From assembly GCA_019748235.1 (NCBI GenBank), contig JAIEPU010000300.1:1-40759 (forward strand): a stretch of 40,759 nucleotides of DNA, read 5' to 3'. Each line of letters starts with the position of its first letter. Positions within the stretch are counted from its first letter, which is position 1. This DNA comes from a bacterium (GTDB lineage: Bacteria; Planctomycetota; Planctomycetia; Kolteriales; Kolteriaceae). Positions 1 through 8,787 of this stretch are shown in pieces. Below the pieces are notes generated by a model. It was not told where the DNA came from. It saw only the letters and a program-made list of their open reading frames with translations, and ran no database searches. Position numbers and translations under genes: made by a program.

Positions 1-816
1 CTCGTTGTGTCCCTTGAGCTCGTGAAGAACTTTGCCGTTCTCAACATTCCAAATCAGAATCGTTTTGTCGTAGCTGGCTGATGCGAGTTGCTTTTGATCA
101 GGCGAAAGCCGAGCCGCATAGAGCGTATCTGATTGACCGGCGAACGCTCGAATCCGTGAGCCATCCGCGACGCGCCAAAGGATGGTTTCGCCACGCACAC
201 CGGGGACGCCGCTCGCGGATACGAGGATCGATCCATCCGTCGAGAATGAAACGTCCGAAACCTTTCCCGCGTGTCCTTCGAGTACTCGTTCGATGTAGCC
301 CGAGTTGACATCGAAGAGGAGGACTCGCTTGTTTTGAGCAAATGCGACCCACTTGCCATCGGGGGACCAAGCGGCGGCATAGATTCGGTGAGGAGATTGA
401 ATCTTGGACGCGATCTTGGGGACGACGGGATCGAGGATGATCGCTTCGTTAGGATCTTCCGGCCCTTTCGCACCGGCATCGATCCAGGCACGAAGCGTTT
501 CGATTTCCGCAGGCGAGGGAACGGGGTTGTCCTCAGGAGGCATCTTGGGCTCGACCTTGCCGGTGACCATCAGATAGAGCCGGCTTTCTGCACTCTTTCC
601 CGGAACGAGGGCTGGACCGTTTTCGCCCCCTTTGCTGAGAGTCGCGAACGATTGCAGACCCAGTTTTCCGTTCGCTTCGGTGGCGTTGTGACAGCCGACG
701 CAGTAGGTGCGAAGGATAGGGACGACATCTTTGCGATAGTCGGGGCTCCCTTCTGCGCGAAGCGGCACGATGCTCCCGAGGAGCATAGTAAACACCAGTG
801 AAGTGAATCGAAACAT
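1..816 (-). CDS. Exported c-type cytochrome with WD40 repeats (3' end outside window)
   Basis: The frame starts at the ATG at 816 and is still open at the window edge, so 272 residues are visible and the C-terminus is missing. Residues 1-21 look like a signal peptide ending in LRA. A haem-attachment motif CVGCH sits at residues 39-43, and an MPPED segment near residue 92 offers the likely distal Met ligand; this is the short cytochrome domain usual in planctomycete proteins (PSC1 type). From about residue 140 WD40 blades follow (AWSPDGKWVAF, LFDVNSG, SYDKTILIWNVENG), so the product is an exported haem protein with a beta-propeller. It lies 58 bases behind the DUF1549/DUF1553 gene on the same strand and is probably cotranscribed with it. 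The family is abundant in Planctomycetes; its electron partner and substrate are not known to me. Confidence 0.9.
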   Translation of the reverse strand, partial: MFRFTSLVFTMLLGSIVPLRAEGSPDYRKDVVPILRTYCVGCHNATEANGKLGLQSFATLSKGGENGPALVPGKSAESRLYLMVTGKVEPKMPPEDNPVPSPAEIETLRAWIDAGAKGPEDPNEAIILDPVVPKIASKIQSPHRIYAAAWSPDGKWVAFAQNKRVLLFDVNSGYIERVLEGHAGKVSDVSFSTDGSILVSASGVPGVRGETILWRVADGSRIRAFAGQSDTLYAARLSPDQKQLASASYDKTILIWNVENGKVLHELKGHNE

Positions 817-874
817 CAGAACCTCGTCACGCTCAAACCTGTCGCCGACATGAAAAAGACCGTCTAAAGAAGCG

Positions 875-3316
875 TCAATGATTGAACAAGAATTCTTTGC
901 TGCTCAGGAGACTCCAAAGTAGATCCTCGACGAACAGGCGACGTTCGGCGTCGGGAGTCGATTGGAACTCCTTCACGAGCATTTCTTTCTCTTGCGCGCT
1001 GGGAGGTCTGCCGGCCGCGACGTAGTACGCTTCCTCGATCATTTCATTGGGAGATGAAGCAAGAGCTAGGATCTGATCGACCCGTCCTCCGGGTTTGCGG
1101 AGCTTCTCGTTCACCGTGTCGCCGTTGGCGATGTTGAGGGCCTGAACCATGCTCGGAGCATTGGTGCGCTCGCATTCGCAGGTCGCGTCTCGCTTTGGTC
1201 GGCCGAACTTATCGAGGAAGTTCGACGCGATCTTCGTGTCGGGTAATTGGATGGCGCGCCACTTCTCGGGATAGTTGGGAAATGTCGTGGGGACGCCTGT
1301 CGCCTGCGCGATGGCATCAATGAGAACCTCCGCCATCAGACGCCGAGGATAATAGTGCGAGTAGAACCGCCTGTCGCTTTCGTTCTCCTTCAGAGGCATG
1401 CTCGATCGTTGATACGTTGTCGATTGCATGATGTGCCGCATGAGTGCGCGAAGATCATAGTCAGATTCGACAACATATTTCGCCAGCGAATCCAGCAGTT
1501 TGGGATTGCTTGGAGGATTGGTGAGACGAAGATCGTCGATCGGTTCGACTAAACCGACCCCCATGAAATTGGCCCAGATTCGATTCGCAATCGCCCGAGC
1601 GAAATAGGGGTTGTCGGGTGAGGTGACCCAGTCGGCCAGAGGTATCCGGCGATCATCAGGAGATTCCAGCCCGAGTGCTTGCCCATCAAGCGGACGAGGC
1701 GTTTGCGGTTTGCCGCGAAGGGGCTGAATGAGATCTCCCTCTCGGGCGGCATAGACAACGAAGTTTCCCTCGCCTGGGGCACTCTTTAGACGGACGCGGG
1801 CGAGCATGTTCGCCAAGCCGAAGTATTCGTCATTGGTCCACCGTTCGAGGGGATGATTGTGGCAGCGGGCACAGTTGATCGAAAGGCCGAGAAACGCAAG
1901 CGACACCGTTTCGGAGAGTTCGCGGGTGTCCTGATGCAGCACGTAAAAGTTAGTCGCGCCGTTTTCGAGCGTGCTTCCCTGCGCGGTTAACAGATCGCGC
2001 ACCATGTCGTCCCAGGGTCGGCGGGCGGCGACATTGCTTCGGACCCAGTTGTAGTAAGACCACATCGCGCCGGGGCGAAGCTTCTCTGAATTGACGAGGA
2101 GTAGATCGCAAAATTTGTACGTCCAATAGTCGACGAATTCTGGCCGGTCGAGCAATTGATTGATGAGAGCGTCACGTTTGTTCGGTGATTTGTCCGCGAG
2201 AAACGTTCTGATTTCGCTCGGCGTGGGAAGCGTGCCGATCGTGTCAAGATAGACGCGGCGAACGAACTCTTCGTCGGTGGCAACGGGTGATGGAGGAAGG
2301 TTCAGCCGTTCCAGCTTCTCAAGGACAAGGGTATCAATGTCATTTCGTTTGGGAGCCTCCGCGAACAGTGATCCACTCACTTGTTGCTCATAAGGAACAG
2401 TGACACTCGCCAGGCCGATTTTGTTCGAGTACCAAACGGAGAGTGCTCCTTCGCCGTAGCCGAGGACGCGAAGCTTGCCGTGATCGTCTACTTCCGCGAC
2501 GTCCGCGCTGGCGGACGTGTACTTTGCCCATCGGGTCACATCTTCGACATGCCCATCCGAAAAGGTCGCAAGGACGATGAGTTGCTGTTCGCTTTTCGGA
2601 GTGAGTCGGACATTAGAGGGGAGAATCTCGACGCGATCGATCTTAGGCTCGGCATCGGTGGGGGGCTTGGCGCCGTCCGCTATCCAGCGGGCGATTACGT
2701 TGTAATCAAGGGACTCGGGGTCGAAGCGTTTTCCACCTCCGTGTGGGACCGCTGCGGTTGCTTTGGTGAGGAGCAGACTTTCGGCTGGTTCTTCGAGCGA
2801 AATACGACGGCCCGACGCTTGGTGTATTAGCGTGTCGAAATCACCCGTGGCATCGAAGCCCCGAAGGGAGAGTTTGAAGCCGCGCTTTCCCGCGAGGGCG
2901 CCGTGACAAGCACCCGAGTTACAACCGCTTTTCGCGAGTACCGGTTGTACGTGGTGGCGGAAACTCCATTCGAAGGGAACTTCCATCCCAATGACCGTAA
3001 CTTCCGCGGTCGCTGACTTACCCGCGGAGTTGGCCGTCAATGTTGCTTTGCCGTTCGCGACCGGGATGATTGTCTGTCCTTCGATACGAAAGATGGCGGG
3101 ATCGCTGCTGGTGAGTTGGAACGGCTCAGTCGTCTGACCGACGAACTGGGAATCGACTTGACGTTCGATCAGGATTGATTGACGGGCTTCAGTCCCTCGA
3201 AGGGAGATCTTGGCTGGCAGGATCGCAATCGATTCCTCGGCGCGGAGGGTGTTTGTTCCACCGAGAAGCAAAAGCATTCCGAATGCCAGGGTTATCATCG
3301 ATCGTGTCATTGTCAC
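875..3316 (-). CDS. Exported PSD1-type protein (cytochrome-like site, DUF1549, DUF1553)
   Basis: An 813-residue exported protein. Residues 1-26 form a signal peptide ending LRA-EE. Residues 30-110 look like a bacterial Ig-like (BIG2) domain (SSDPAIFRIEG, NGKATLTANSAGKSATAEVTV). A cytochrome-like haem site CNSGACH occupies residues 132-138, with one residue more between the cysteines than the usual CxxxCH. A second Ig-like segment follows (about 225-310), then DUF1549 (DEEFVRRVYLDTIGTLPT, and a CARCHNHPLERW motif that could bind another haem) and DUF1553 (NPYFARAIANRIWANFMGVGLVEPIDD, RRLMAEVLIDAI). This order is the standard planctomycete PSD1 architecture. The ATG at 3316 gives a well-formed signal peptide. 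The gene leads the cytochrome/WD40 gene by 58 bases. The family is thought to act in periplasmic polymer or sulfatide metabolism, but no reaction is established. Confidence 0.92.
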   Translation of the reverse strand: MTMTRSMITLAFGMLLLLGGTNTLRAEESIAILPAKISLRGTEARQSILIERQVDSQFVGQTTEPFQLTSSDPAIFRIEGQTIIPVANGKATLTANSAGKSATAEVTVIGMEVPFEWSFRHHVQPVLAKSGCNSGACHGALAGKRGFKLSLRGFDATGDFDTLIHQASGRRISLEEPAESLLLTKATAAVPHGGGKRFDPESLDYNVIARWIADGAKPPTDAEPKIDRVEILPSNVRLTPKSEQQLIVLATFSDGHVEDVTRWAKYTSASADVAEVDDHGKLRVLGYGEGALSVWYSNKIGLASVTVPYEQQVSGSLFAEAPKRNDIDTLVLEKLERLNLPPSPVATDEEFVRRVYLDTIGTLPTPSEIRTFLADKSPNKRDALINQLLDRPEFVDYWTYKFCDLLLVNSEKLRPGAMWSYYNWVRSNVAARRPWDDMVRDLLTAQGSTLENGATNFYVLHQDTRELSETVSLAFLGLSINCARCHNHPLERWTNDEYFGLANMLARVRLKSAPGEGNFVVYAAREGDLIQPLRGKPQTPRPLDGQALGLESPDDRRIPLADWVTSPDNPYFARAIANRIWANFMGVGLVEPIDDLRLTNPPSNPKLLDSLAKYVVESDYDLRALMRHIMQSTTYQRSSMPLKENESDRRFYSHYYPRRLMAEVLIDAIAQATGVPTTFPNYPEKWRAIQLPDTKIASNFLDKFGRPKRDATCECERTNAPSMVQALNIANGDTVNEKLRKPGGRVDQILALASSPNEMIEEAYYVAAGRPPSAQEKEMLVKEFQSTPDAERRLFVEDLLWSLLSSKEFLFNH

Positions 3317-3499
3317 TAATGCTCTCGTGATGGGTGAAGCAACGAACTCGGGAATTCGTGGCTTGAATCGAATACTCGATGGTACCCCCTGTGCGCTCGA
3401 TCATCAACCATAGCTTGTAATAGCTGGCAGTGGAGCAATTTGAGAGATGGTATCACGCTGATCGATTACGACGAATAACTCGCGTCGCGGATCCGAAAA

Positions 3500-3519
3500 G
3501 CTGGGTCTGAAGACCCAGC
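3500..3519. repeat. Small perfect palindrome between genes
   Basis: GCTGGGTC and GACCCAGC form an 8-bp stem around TGAA. It lies between the esterase stop (3582, minus) and the start of the PSD1 gene (3316, minus). There is no T-run on either side, so an intrinsic terminator is unlikely; a REP-like repeat is the better guess. Compare the palindromes at 4494, 7780 and 19618, which share a similar short centre. Confidence 0.45.
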
Positions 3520-3581
3520 CTACAAGACTCACACGAATTCTCGACGCCAAGTACTACAAGTTCGCTCCGATCCGAATCGCG

Positions 3582-4460
3582 TTATTTGCTCTTCGACGGC
3601 TTCAGATGTTTGTCGAAGAAACCGAGAACCACGGGGCGAAGATCTCGTTCTTTCGGTTGAAGGTGGAACGTGTGCGGCGCTCCCTCGATGATGATGAGTT
3701 CGTTCTTGATGCCGGCGGCGGTCAGTGCTTTGGCGAACGCTTCTGAATCTTCGAGTGCGACTGTTTTGTCGGCGGTGCCATGCAAGATAAGTACTGGCGG
3801 ATCCTTGGGGTCGAGATGGAAGAGAGGCGTTACTTGTTTTGCTAACTCGGCGGCGTTGGGATTCTGTGGATCGACGAGAACATTCACTCTTTTGGGATTA
3901 TTCGCCATCGGACCATACAAATCGACCACGGCTTGAACTTTACACGAATGGCTTCCATAGGGTTCGGATGGATCGAGACCTGATTCCGGTCCAGTCACGC
4001 CGACCATGGCCGCGAGATGTCCCCCCGCAGAACCCCCTATGACGCCGATGTGATCTGGATCGATGTGCAATCGTTCGGCATTGGCACGAAGCCATCGGAC
4101 AGCAGTCTTGCAGTCATGAAGATTGCGCGGCCAGATTTTGGGACTATTCTCTGCTTGCAGCGCATAATCGATGCTCAGGCAGACATATCCATGTTCGGCG
4201 AGCGTCGTGCCGATGTTGATTTCACGATCGGCGTCCCGTTTTCCGCTCGTCCATCCTCCCCCATGAATGATAACGATGCCCGGACGCTTCTCTCCCGCAC
4301 CGAGAGAAAGGGGCAGGTAGAGGTCTCCTTTCTCTTTGCGACCCGAGCCCAGATAGTCGACCCCTTTCTCGATCTTCACGACATCCGCGAATGATGGTGT
4401 CGCCGTCGCTAACAGGAGAACAGAAGCGAGTTGGCAAACCATTAGAAGTCGTGATGACAT
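3582..4460 (-). CDS. Exported alpha/beta hydrolase, esterase/lipase type
   Basis: A 292-residue protein with a signal peptide (residues 1-25, ending SFA-D). The esterase fold is clear: HGGGW at 66-70 supplies the oxyanion hole, GGSAGG at 142-147 contains the nucleophile Ser144, LHGTADKTV gives Asp231, and APHTFHL gives His263, so the triad is intact. The closest named group is the BD-FAE / acetyl-esterase-like hydrolases, which remove acyl groups from polysaccharides or small esters; the substrate cannot be read from the sequence. An AAAGG Shine-Dalgarno lies about nine bases before the ATG. It follows the ABC-transporter ATPase gene on the same strand with a 78-base gap that contains a small palindrome. 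Confidence 0.9.
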   Translation of the reverse strand: MSSRLLMVCQLASVLLLATATPSFADVVKIEKGVDYLGSGRKEKGDLYLPLSLGAGEKRPGIVIIHGGGWTSGKRDADREINIGTTLAEHGYVCLSIDYALQAENSPKIWPRNLHDCKTAVRWLRANAERLHIDPDHIGVIGGSAGGHLAAMVGVTGPESGLDPSEPYGSHSCKVQAVVDLYGPMANNPKRVNVLVDPQNPNAAELAKQVTPLFHLDPKDPPVLILHGTADKTVALEDSEAFAKALTAAGIKNELIIIEGAPHTFHLQPKERDLRPVVLGFFDKHLKPSKSK

Positions 4461-4493
4461 GAAACGATACCTTTGCTGAGTGACGCATGGGGG

Positions 4494-4510
4494 CGCGACT
4501 GCAAGTCGCG
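4494..4510. repeat. Small perfect palindrome between ABC ATPase and esterase genes
   Basis: CGCGACT and AGTCGCG flank GCA, giving a 7-bp stem in the 78-base gap between the ATPase stop (4539) and the esterase start (4460). No T-run follows, so it is either a mild attenuator or a REP-like repeat. Confidence 0.4.
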
Positions 4511-4538
4511 GAGTGTTGTTCTCTCTCGTCTGCCGACA

Positions 4539-5534
4539 TTATCGGCGGCGAAGGTGATTTGCAAGCTCGGCGAGGGATGGAAACGAATGACTGTTATTGG
4601 CGGATGTGAACGTCCAAGTGAGCGGCAATGACGAGATGAGAACCTTATTCAACGCGCCGGAATGGATTCGATAGCCAAGTCGAACGAGAGCACGCTTTGT
4701 CCAATGGGCCAGGAGACCTTCCCCCTGAACGTCGATGGGTTCGCCACTTTCATTGTTCCAGGCAAAGCGACCAGTTGATTCATCGAACAGAATATCGGCC
4801 GAATGGAACGATCGCTTGAGATCGCCGCTCAGGACGAGTTCTTCCGGCAAGCCGGTGGCAAATGTCCCGCCAGCACCGAGGAGCCATATCCGGTCGGCTG
4901 CCATCAACGCCAGATCGAGATCATGCGTCGATAGGATGACGGCTTTGTGAAATTCGCGGGTCAGGCGTCGGAGGAGTTGCATGATCTCGATGCGCCGCGG
5001 CAGATCGATGAACGCAGTCGGTTCGTCAAGCATGATGATTGGCGTGTCTTGCGCGATGGCCCGCGCGATGAATACCTTTTGACGTTCACCGTCACTCAGT
5101 TCGGAAACGAGCCGGTCGGCCAGCGCGGAACAACTCGTCATCGACATGGCGCGTTCGATGATCTCCTCGTCGCCTGCATTCATCGATCCTGACCAACTGG
5201 CGTAGGGAAGTCGGCCGAGGGAGACGATCTCGCGCGCTCGTAGGGACGACGCTGCCGACTGTTGGGTGAGAACGATGCTCCGTCGCTTAGCAAGGGTATC
5301 GCGACGAATCGAGTGAAGCGGGACACCGTTTAGTTCGATTCGACCGTGAATCGGTGAATGGAGTCCCGCCAGCGTTTTGAGCAGGGTCGTTTTTCCGACG
5401 CCGTTCGGGCCAAGCAAAAAGACAAGGTCGCCCGACTCGACGGAAAGATTTAATCCGTTAGCGATGGCATGTTTGCTGGTAAAGCCGATGGTGAGGTCAT
5501 GGGTCGTGAGGACAGGTGTCAGGTGATCGCTCAT
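4539..5534 (-). CDS. ABC importer ATP-binding protein, FecE/BtuD type
   Basis: A 331-residue nucleotide-binding subunit of a metal-chelate or vitamin B12 type importer. Visible motifs in order: Walker A GPNGVGKTT, Q-loop region LTQQSAAS, signature LSDGERQ, Walker B IIMLDEPT, and H-loop STHD. About 85 residues follow the conserved core, longer than a minimal FecE; a similar tail is seen in some BtuD-like ATPases and its role is unclear. The ATG at 5534 was chosen rather than an upstream in-frame start at 5567 because it overlaps the permease stop as ATGA, a classic coupled arrangement, and yields MSDHLTPVL. It works with the permease (5531-6604) and the binding protein (6636-7841). Confidence 0.93.
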   Translation of the reverse strand: MSDHLTPVLTTHDLTIGFTSKHAIANGLNLSVESGDLVFLLGPNGVGKTTLLKTLAGLHSPIHGRIELNGVPLHSIRRDTLAKRRSIVLTQQSAASSLRAREIVSLGRLPYASWSGSMNAGDEEIIERAMSMTSCSALADRLVSELSDGERQKVFIARAIAQDTPIIMLDEPTAFIDLPRRIEIMQLLRRLTREFHKAVILSTHDLDLALMAADRIWLLGAGGTFATGLPEELVLSGDLKRSFHSADILFDESTGRFAWNNESGEPIDVQGEGLLAHWTKRALVRLGYRIHSGALNKVLISSLPLTWTFTSANNSHSFPSLAELANHLRRR

Positions 5535-6604
5535 TGCGACACCTCGACGCGACGTAACACGAGCCAAACGAGCAGGGGGGCGCCGAAAAGCGAGGTGATG
5601 GCATTCAACGGCAGAGTGACATCATCTCCCGGCCCGCGCGCGATGATATCCGCGATGACTGCCACGATGGCCCCGATCAGCATTGTTGACGGCAACAAGT
5701 AACGGTGCTGCGAGGTACGAAGGAGCTCTCTAGCAAGGTGTGGGACGGCGACGCCGATGAAGCCGATCGGGCCGCAGATCGCGGTCACCGAAGCGGCGAG
5801 GATGGAAGAACCAATTACCAGACCCCAGCGGACGCGTCTGACCGCGATGCCGACGGACTCCGCATACTCTTCCCCGAGTAAAAGTGCATCCATCGATTTT
5901 GATAGGAGGAGTGCGATGAGACATCCCAGTCCGACGGAAATGGCCAACAAACCTATTGTCGGCCAAGTGGCCGCCGTGAAACTTCCGAATGTCCATTGCA
6001 GATAACGCTGAATGCTTTCAGGGACACTCATGTAGACCATCACGCCGACGAGCCCCGATGCGAAGTAGCCGATCAAAAGGCCGACGACCAAGAGTGTCAC
6101 ATCGCTTCTTAGCCTTGCCGCAATGGCCAGTACCAAGCAAAGGGTTGCTCCCGCGCCAAGAGTCGCGGCACCCAGTCGACCAAGTCCCGCGAGAAGTCCG
6201 ACATTGGAAAGAAATCCCTCAGCTCCCACACCCCAGCCGAGTGTCACCAAAGCGACACCCAGGCTTGCACCCGCGTCCACGCCAAGGACATAGGGACCGG
6301 CTAGTGGATTGCGAAACATCGTTTGCATCTGAAGGCCGGCAGCAGCAAGGGCGGCCCCCGCGAGGATTGCGGTGAGCGTGCGTGGGAGTCGCAAATCCCA
6401 AACGATCGTCGATAACATGGGTAAGGAAGCTTCACGACCGACAAGGATCTTCGCGACATCAGAAGGGGGGATTGAGACGGAACCTAGTCCGAGCGAAAGA
6501 ATGAAAACGATACCCAGCAGGACGATAAGCATCATCCCGAAAAGGAATGGTCGGCGAGCGCGCGACCGTTGTGATGCCGATGGTGTCATGGAGTTGTCAG
6601 TCAA
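5531..6604 (-). CDS. ABC importer permease, FecCD/BtuC family
   Basis: A 357-residue inner-membrane permease with the many hydrophobic helices typical of the FecCD family. Family landmarks are present: WDLRLPRTL near residue 70, NPLAGPYVLGVDAGASLG near 120, the EYAESVGI and GPIGFIGVAVPHLARELL cytoplasmic loops that contact the ATPase, and a C-terminal SLFGAPLLVWLVLRR. It would form the dimeric channel of an importer for haem, ferric siderophore or cobalamin. The gene starts 31 bases behind the binding-protein gene and overlaps the ATPase start by four bases, so the three are one operon in the order binding protein, permease, ATPase. Confidence 0.94.
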   Translation of the reverse strand: MTDNSMTPSASQRSRARRPFLFGMMLIVLLGIVFILSLGLGSVSIPPSDVAKILVGREASLPMLSTIVWDLRLPRTLTAILAGAALAAAGLQMQTMFRNPLAGPYVLGVDAGASLGVALVTLGWGVGAEGFLSNVGLLAGLGRLGAATLGAGATLCLVLAIAARLRSDVTLLVVGLLIGYFASGLVGVMVYMSVPESIQRYLQWTFGSFTAATWPTIGLLAISVGLGCLIALLLSKSMDALLLGEEYAESVGIAVRRVRWGLVIGSSILAASVTAICGPIGFIGVAVPHLARELLRTSQHRYLLPSTMLIGAIVAVIADIIARGPGDDVTLPLNAITSLFGAPLLVWLVLRRVEVSQ

Positions 6605-6635
6605 TCACGTTCTCGGTTCGGCGATGATCTATCTT

Positions 6636-7841
6636 CTAATGAGCCTGAAGCCGTTGGTACCAAACAAACGGCTCCTTTTCCCGCAATGATGGGTGGAACA
6701 CTTTGAGCAAGTCACCCAGCACCAAATCGGGCCGGACGACTCCTCGCTCAAAGAAATCGTTTCCAAGTTGCTCATTCCCCGGACGGTGGTGGTTGTAAAC
6801 GTTTCCCTTTTGAAAGGCATCGAACAGAGCATATTTCTCGTTGTTGGCTTTCCCTTCATCGAGTGACGTCCACATGCCGACATTGATCCAGATGTCTGCC
6901 TTTTGGGCACGCGCTAAGACGGACTCAAAGTCGAGTCGTTGGACGCGCGTGCTCCGTTCACCGGCCCACATGTAGTTCCCGCCGGCGTCGCGAATGAATT
7001 GTGCCATGTAGCTGTCACCACCAGGGACATACCATGTCCCCTGGAAGTCAGCATTGACCAAGACGGTCGGTTTTGGCTCGACACGACGACCCGCCTCGGC
7101 AAGAGTTTGGTAGTTGCCTCGAATCGATTCAAATCGCGATTCCGCAATCGATAGCTTTCCAGTGAGCAGTCCGAAGAACTTGATCCATTCCGCGCGGCCG
7201 AGAGGAGATTGCTCGGTGTAGTCCGCGCAGATGAGAAGTGGAATGCCTGCCCGCTTGATGGGCTCCAATATTTCGAGATCTGCCGCGGAGACACCGTAGG
7301 CGAGGACGAGATCAGGTTGGAGGATGAGAATTCGTTCCAGGTTGAGCTGCGTTCCTTCACCGATCTCTTTGACCTTCCCGTCATCAATCCTCCGCCGGAT
7401 CGTTGAATTCGCGACGTACTTCTTATTCGTCACTCCCGCGACGATGTCCAGAGCGTCGAGCTCTTCGAGAAACCCAAGATGACTCGACGACAAACAAATT
7501 ATCCGTTGAACGGGAATAGGGAGGGCATCCTTCTTCGATGCGTCGCGCGTCAGTTCATGCTCGAACTCACTGGCGCCGTCATCGAAGGAGGCTCGAATTC
7601 GAATGCGGTATCCGTCTGCCGTTTCATCAATCGAAAGTTGTTTGGCATCACTCAAAGGGATGGACTTGCCGACGGAGTCACTGGAAATTGCTTTTGAAGG
7701 GAGAGACGAACTTTTGGAATCCGTCGGACGACATCCGGTTAGCAACAACGAAATGGTCAGAAGGCATGACAAAACGAGGCCACGTTGAAACGTGGTGCTC
7801 GCACTTGCCGACTTTTGCCCGTACAATACGGCCATCTGCAA
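6636..7841 (-). CDS. ABC importer substrate-binding lipoprotein, FecB/BtuF type
   Basis: A 401-residue binding protein. The N-terminus has a lipoprotein signal ending in the lipobox LLTGC (Cys at about residue 37), so it would be tethered to a membrane. The mature part follows the periplasmic-binding fold of the FecB/BtuF group: RIICLSSSHLGFLEELDALD, LNLERILILQPDLVLAYGV, GIPLLICADYTE, PLGRAEWIKFFG, WYVPGGDSYMAQFIRDAGG. This pattern is closest to what I know from Bacteroidetes-like chelate or cobalamin binders. No cobalamin riboswitch fits upstream, because only 38 bases separate it from the divergent gene at 7880. The start is uncertain; the ATG at 7835 is two codons downstream. A palindrome CCACGTTGAAACGTGG lies inside the signal-peptide coding region at 7780-7795, which is odd. 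Confidence 0.9.
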   Translation of the reverse strand: MQMAVLYGQKSASASTTFQRGLVLSCLLTISLLLTGCRPTDSKSSSLPSKAISSDSVGKSIPLSDAKQLSIDETADGYRIRIRASFDDGASEFEHELTRDASKKDALPIPVQRIICLSSSHLGFLEELDALDIVAGVTNKKYVANSTIRRRIDDGKVKEIGEGTQLNLERILILQPDLVLAYGVSAADLEILEPIKRAGIPLLICADYTEQSPLGRAEWIKFFGLLTGKLSIAESRFESIRGNYQTLAEAGRRVEPKPTVLVNADFQGTWYVPGGDSYMAQFIRDAGGNYMWAGERSTRVQRLDFESVLARAQKADIWINVGMWTSLDEGKANNEKYALFDAFQKGNVYNHHRPGNEQLGNDFFERGVVRPDLVLGDLLKVFHPSLREKEPFVWYQRLQAH

Positions 7842-7879
7842 AATGAACTCAAATTGAGGACAAAGGGGAACCGTTCATC

Positions 7880-8488
7880 ATGCATCGTATTAGTCTGCTC
7901 GCCGTTGTGATGCTTGCCTTCGGAATCAATGTTCAAGCGGGTGAGAAAATTGAGCTCTTCAACGGCAAGGATCTTGCTGGCTGGACCGGTAACACCGAGT
8001 TCTGGAGTGTCAAGGATGGAGCGATTGTCGGCAAGACACCGGGGATCAACTACAACACGTTCCTCTACACCGACAAGGAGTATGACAACTTCGTCCTCCG
8101 TTTCAAAGTGAAGTTGAAGAACCACAACAGCGGGGTCCAGTTCCGAAGCGAGGTCGTCGATCCGGTGAAGTTCGTGATGGCGGGCTATCAAGCCGATATC
8201 GCGCCCGATTATTGGGGACTTCTGTACGAAGAGAAAAAACGAGGGATGATCGGCTTCCAGAAGGCGAAGGAAGTCAAAGAGCTTGCTAAGACCGGTGAGT
8301 GGGTCGATGTCGAAGTTCGTGCCGACGGTCCAAAGATTACCGTCACGACCAACGGAAAGAACACGGTCGAGTACACCGAGAAGGATGAGAAGGCGGGGGC
8401 GAAGAAGGGGAAGATTGGTCTACAACTTCACGGCGGTCCCGCGATGGAAGTCGAGTTCAAGGAGATCACGCTCGAACCGCTTACCTAA
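7880..8488 (+). CDS. Exported DUF1080 (3-keto-disaccharide hydrolase-like) protein
   Basis: A 202-residue exported protein with a signal peptide of about 20 residues ending VQA-G. The rest is one DUF1080 domain: IELFNGKDLAGW, WSVKDGAIVGK, YDNFVLRFKVKLKNHNSGVQFRS, YQADIAPDYWGLLYEE, and a C-terminal GKIGLQLHGGPAMEVEFKEI. The domain has a concanavalin-like beta-sandwich; members act on or bind sugars, some as 3-keto-glycoside hydrolases. An AAAGGGG Shine-Dalgarno lies some ten bases before the ATG. It is transcribed away from the importer operon with a 38-base gap, so its promoter must overlap the start of the neighbouring gene; a TACAAT box lies about 55 bases before the ATG, with a poor -35. 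Confidence 0.92.
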   Translation: MHRISLLAVVMLAFGINVQAGEKIELFNGKDLAGWTGNTEFWSVKDGAIVGKTPGINYNTFLYTDKEYDNFVLRFKVKLKNHNSGVQFRSEVVDPVKFVMAGYQADIAPDYWGLLYEEKKRGMIGFQKAKEVKELAKTGEWVDVEVRADGPKITVTTNGKNTVEYTEKDEKAGAKKGKIGLQLHGGPAMEVEFKEITLEPLT

Positions 8489-8787
8489 TGGACCGGAAGT
8501 TTGGTTCATTCAAAAGTCGTGCAGCCGGTTCTCTGTTTGAGGCCGGCTGATCGCAATTGCTAGTGGTCTTCCAATCAAATTGCAGTTCACAATGAGCCGC
8601 GTTCTGAGAGATTCGATCGTCTCAAAATGTCCGCTGCGCCATGCATTCAGCACAACTAGCCCTGCCTGTCTTGCCTGGCTCCTCTCTCTTCTCAGGTCCG
8701 CCAAATCGGCCTAGGCAAGAATCGAGAATCGACATAGGGTTCGCACGAGGTCCAAGGTGGGCCGGCACCAAGAGGATGCTGCGCGTG
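8489..8787. other. Gene-free stretch with one weak hairpin
   Basis: About 300 bases between the DUF1080 gene and the lipoprotein gene. The only structure I see is CAGCCGG (8522-8528) pairing with CCGGCTG (8543-8549) around a 14-base loop, without a T-run. An in-frame ATG at 8641 could extend the next gene, but the extension would push the lipoprotein signal well inside the protein. Confidence 0.4.

Noticed and set aside
271..801. 176-codon plus-strand frame
   Set aside because: Lies opposite the cytochrome/WD40 gene, whose CVGCH and WD40 motifs prove the minus frame.
7842..7879. Possible cobalamin riboswitch for the importer operon
   Set aside because: The gap is only 38 bases, far too short, and no B12-box-like sequence was seen.
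8641..8787. Longer start for the proline-rich lipoprotein
   Set aside because: It would place the lipobox some 68 residues into the protein and has no ribosome site.
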